Assembly: GCA_022842325.1 (NCBI GenBank) | Contig: JALHPU010000014.1 | Coordinates: forward strand, 44,129 to 108,128 | DNA length: 64,000 nucleotides | Direction: 5' to 3' | Origin: Sulfuritalea sp. | GTDB taxonomy: Bacteria > Pseudomonadota > Gammaproteobacteria > Burkholderiales > Rhodocyclaceae | Notes under the pieces: model-generated | Databases searched by the model: none | Told to the model about the DNA's origin: nothing | The model's input: only the letters and a program-made list of their open reading frames with translations | Shown: piece after piece, positions 63,260 through 64,000 of the stretch | How the letters are laid out: each line of letters starts with the position of its first letter | Numbering within the stretch: the first letter of the stretch is position 1 | Program-made: the position numbers and the translations under genes

Positions 63260-64000
63260 TCACCTCAAGATCGGGATACGTCCCTTGATCGTTCGCCCCC
63301 CCGACATGCGAGCAAAGAAGTGAAGTGGAGGTAATTCACTCAGGATGGCTGGCGGAATGAGGTCCGCTTCTTCCTCGGTAGCCTGTTCCTGATAGGACGC
63401 GGTGTATTCATCATGGATTCTGGAATCGACGTTATGGCCATAGCGAATCATCATTACTCTGGCCTTGATCTTTGGTATCCCGTCGGCGATGTACTTCTGT
63501 GTTTCGGCATCAAGGACACGCAGGGCAATCTTGTTGTTGGTGTTGGCCAGTACCTGCCGAGCCTTGTTCTCGTCGCCCAGGCGGCTGGCAAAGTCGGCAA
63601 AGGTCTGGGTGGCGATCGTGACTCGAAACAAGGCACCGCCCCCCTTGTTCATCAACTGAATGGTCGGCTGGTTGATGACCTCCGCCGCCTCGTCAATAAA
63701 CAGGTTCACGGGTTTGAGGGTGTTGATCCCGTAGTTGTAGCGATCGCCGGCCACGGCGGCGAGATCCGCCAATAGGACGGAGCCTATGGCGCTACCGACT
63801 GTCGCATCGGCCAGCGAATCCAGGCCGACGTAGAGCACCTTTTCGGTCCGGATGGCACGCGCCATGTCCGTAACGTGCCGTTCGTGCCCTGGATCAAGAT
63901 TGGGGGATAGAAGCTCCGTGAGCGGGTCGCTGGTCAGCATGGAGAGAATCGGGATCAGCGAGGCCACCATCTTCTGAAAGTGCTCGCGGTTGTGCTCGTA
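63260..64000 (-). CDS. traD: TraD-type conjugative coupling protein (N-terminal part outside window)
   Basis: The C-terminal 246 residues are visible and the frame is open to the right edge. LKPVNLFIDEAAEVINQP contains the Walker B-like acidic pair. ALFRVTIATQTFADFASRLGDENKARQVLANTNNKIALRV is the conserved TraD/TraG helicase-like motif. It belongs to the SXT/TOL-type TraD subfamily by this region and its DUF4400 neighbour. The protein is an inner-membrane ATPase that delivers relaxosome DNA to the secretion channel. The relaxase gene would be expected beyond the right edge. Confidence 0.92.
   Translation of the reverse strand, partial: YEHNREHFQKMVASLIPILSMLTSDPLTELLSPNLDPGHERHVTDMARAIRTEKVLYVGLDSLADATVGSAIGSVLLADLAAVAGDRYNYGINTLKPVNLFIDEAAEVINQPTIQLMNKGGGALFRVTIATQTFADFASRLGDENKARQVLANTNNKIALRVLDAETQKYIADGIPKIKARVMMIRYGHNVDSRIHDEYTASYQEQATEEEADLIPPAILSELPPLHFFARMSGGRTIKGRIPILR

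Larger units (their letters stand above)
42753..64000. mobile_element. Segment of an F-type conjugative element (ICE or plasmid), ends not in window
   Basis: A nearly complete mating-pair-formation block of the F/SXT type plus a coupling protein and DUF4400 gene, with interleaved cargo. No integrase, relaxase, replication or attachment site is visible, so ICE and plasmid cannot be distinguished. Transcription of the transfer genes runs right to left. Whether the catabolic genes to the left belong to the same element is open. Confidence 0.75.

Noticed and set aside
42753..64000. Integrase, attachment site, origin of replication or tRNA gene marking the element end
   Set aside because: None could be seen in the window, so element type and ends are left open.
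1..64000. CRISPR array or rRNA operon
   Set aside because: No regularly spaced direct repeats and no rRNA-like sequence were found on reading.

Overview
The window looks like DNA from a GC-rich betaproteobacterium (Burkholderiales/Rhodocyclales type). This is inferred from the solute-binding protein families, the IS4-type insertion sequence, the UbiD/UbiX plus class III CoA-transferase set and overall codon use; no rRNA, tRNA or other taxonomic marker is present. It divides into a metabolic/catabolic half (1 to about 41.3 kb) and an F-type conjugative half (about 42.75 kb to the right edge), with a decayed IS66-type element at the junction.

Metabolic half. The most distinctive feature is a module that occurs three times: a bicupin protein of about 400 residues next to an EutA-like actin-fold (ASKHA) ATPase. 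The pairs are 1-594 with 705-2423, 3721-4935 with 5024-6550, and 20303-21511 with 18648-20210. No ethanolamine ammonia-lyase genes (eutB/eutC) are present, so the substrate of these EutA-like proteins is unknown. Around the pairs lie an IclR-type regulator, three ornithine-cyclodeaminase/mu-crystallin family proteins, a 4,5-dihydroxyphthalate-decarboxylase-like protein, a nickel/cobalt transporter, a proline-iminopeptidase-like hydrolase translationally coupled to one EutA-like gene, an MFS transporter, and five iron(III)-type periplasmic binding proteins with no cognate permease. One of these five is split by a recent IS4-family insertion. Four sites fitting a GNTCC-N7-GGAAC-like pattern with an AT core lie upstream of the IclR gene, a binding protein, a cupin-EutA operon and the MFS gene, which suggests a small IclR regulon.

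From 24 to 41 kb, all on the minus strand, there is a benzoylformate-decarboxylase-like ThDP enzyme with an aldehyde dehydrogenase, then ribA, nadC and a PEBP protein, then a compact set: UbiX, UbiD, a fused double CaiB/BaiF CoA-transferase, a complete SsuABC/TauABC-like ABC transporter, and a second UbiD. The simplest reading is uptake of an aromatic acid, CoA activation and prenylated-FMN-dependent decarboxylation, in the style of anaerobic phthalate degradation. That reading is inference.

Conjugative half. Reading right to left on the minus strand: the end of a TraD-type coupling protein, a DUF4400 membrane protein, a cargo interval, then lytic transglycosylase, OmpA-like lipoprotein, a small membrane protein, TraA, TraL, TraE, TraK, TraB, DsbC, TraV, TraC, a TrbI-like protein, TraF, TraH and TraG. 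TraW, TraU, TrbC and TraN are not seen in the block. The cargo, in the position of hotspot HS1 of SXT-type elements, carries a ProQ/FinO-family protein, a zinc-ribbon protein with a HEPN-type RHLLAH motif, a PrrC/RloC-like AAA_13 ATPase, a decayed DUF3820 gene and an HTH gene. The HEPN plus AAA_13 pair is a good candidate for an uncharacterised defence system. At the other end of the transfer block, a small HTH gene and a divergent membrane-protein gene share a 39-bp perfect palindrome that contains the same promoter on both strands.
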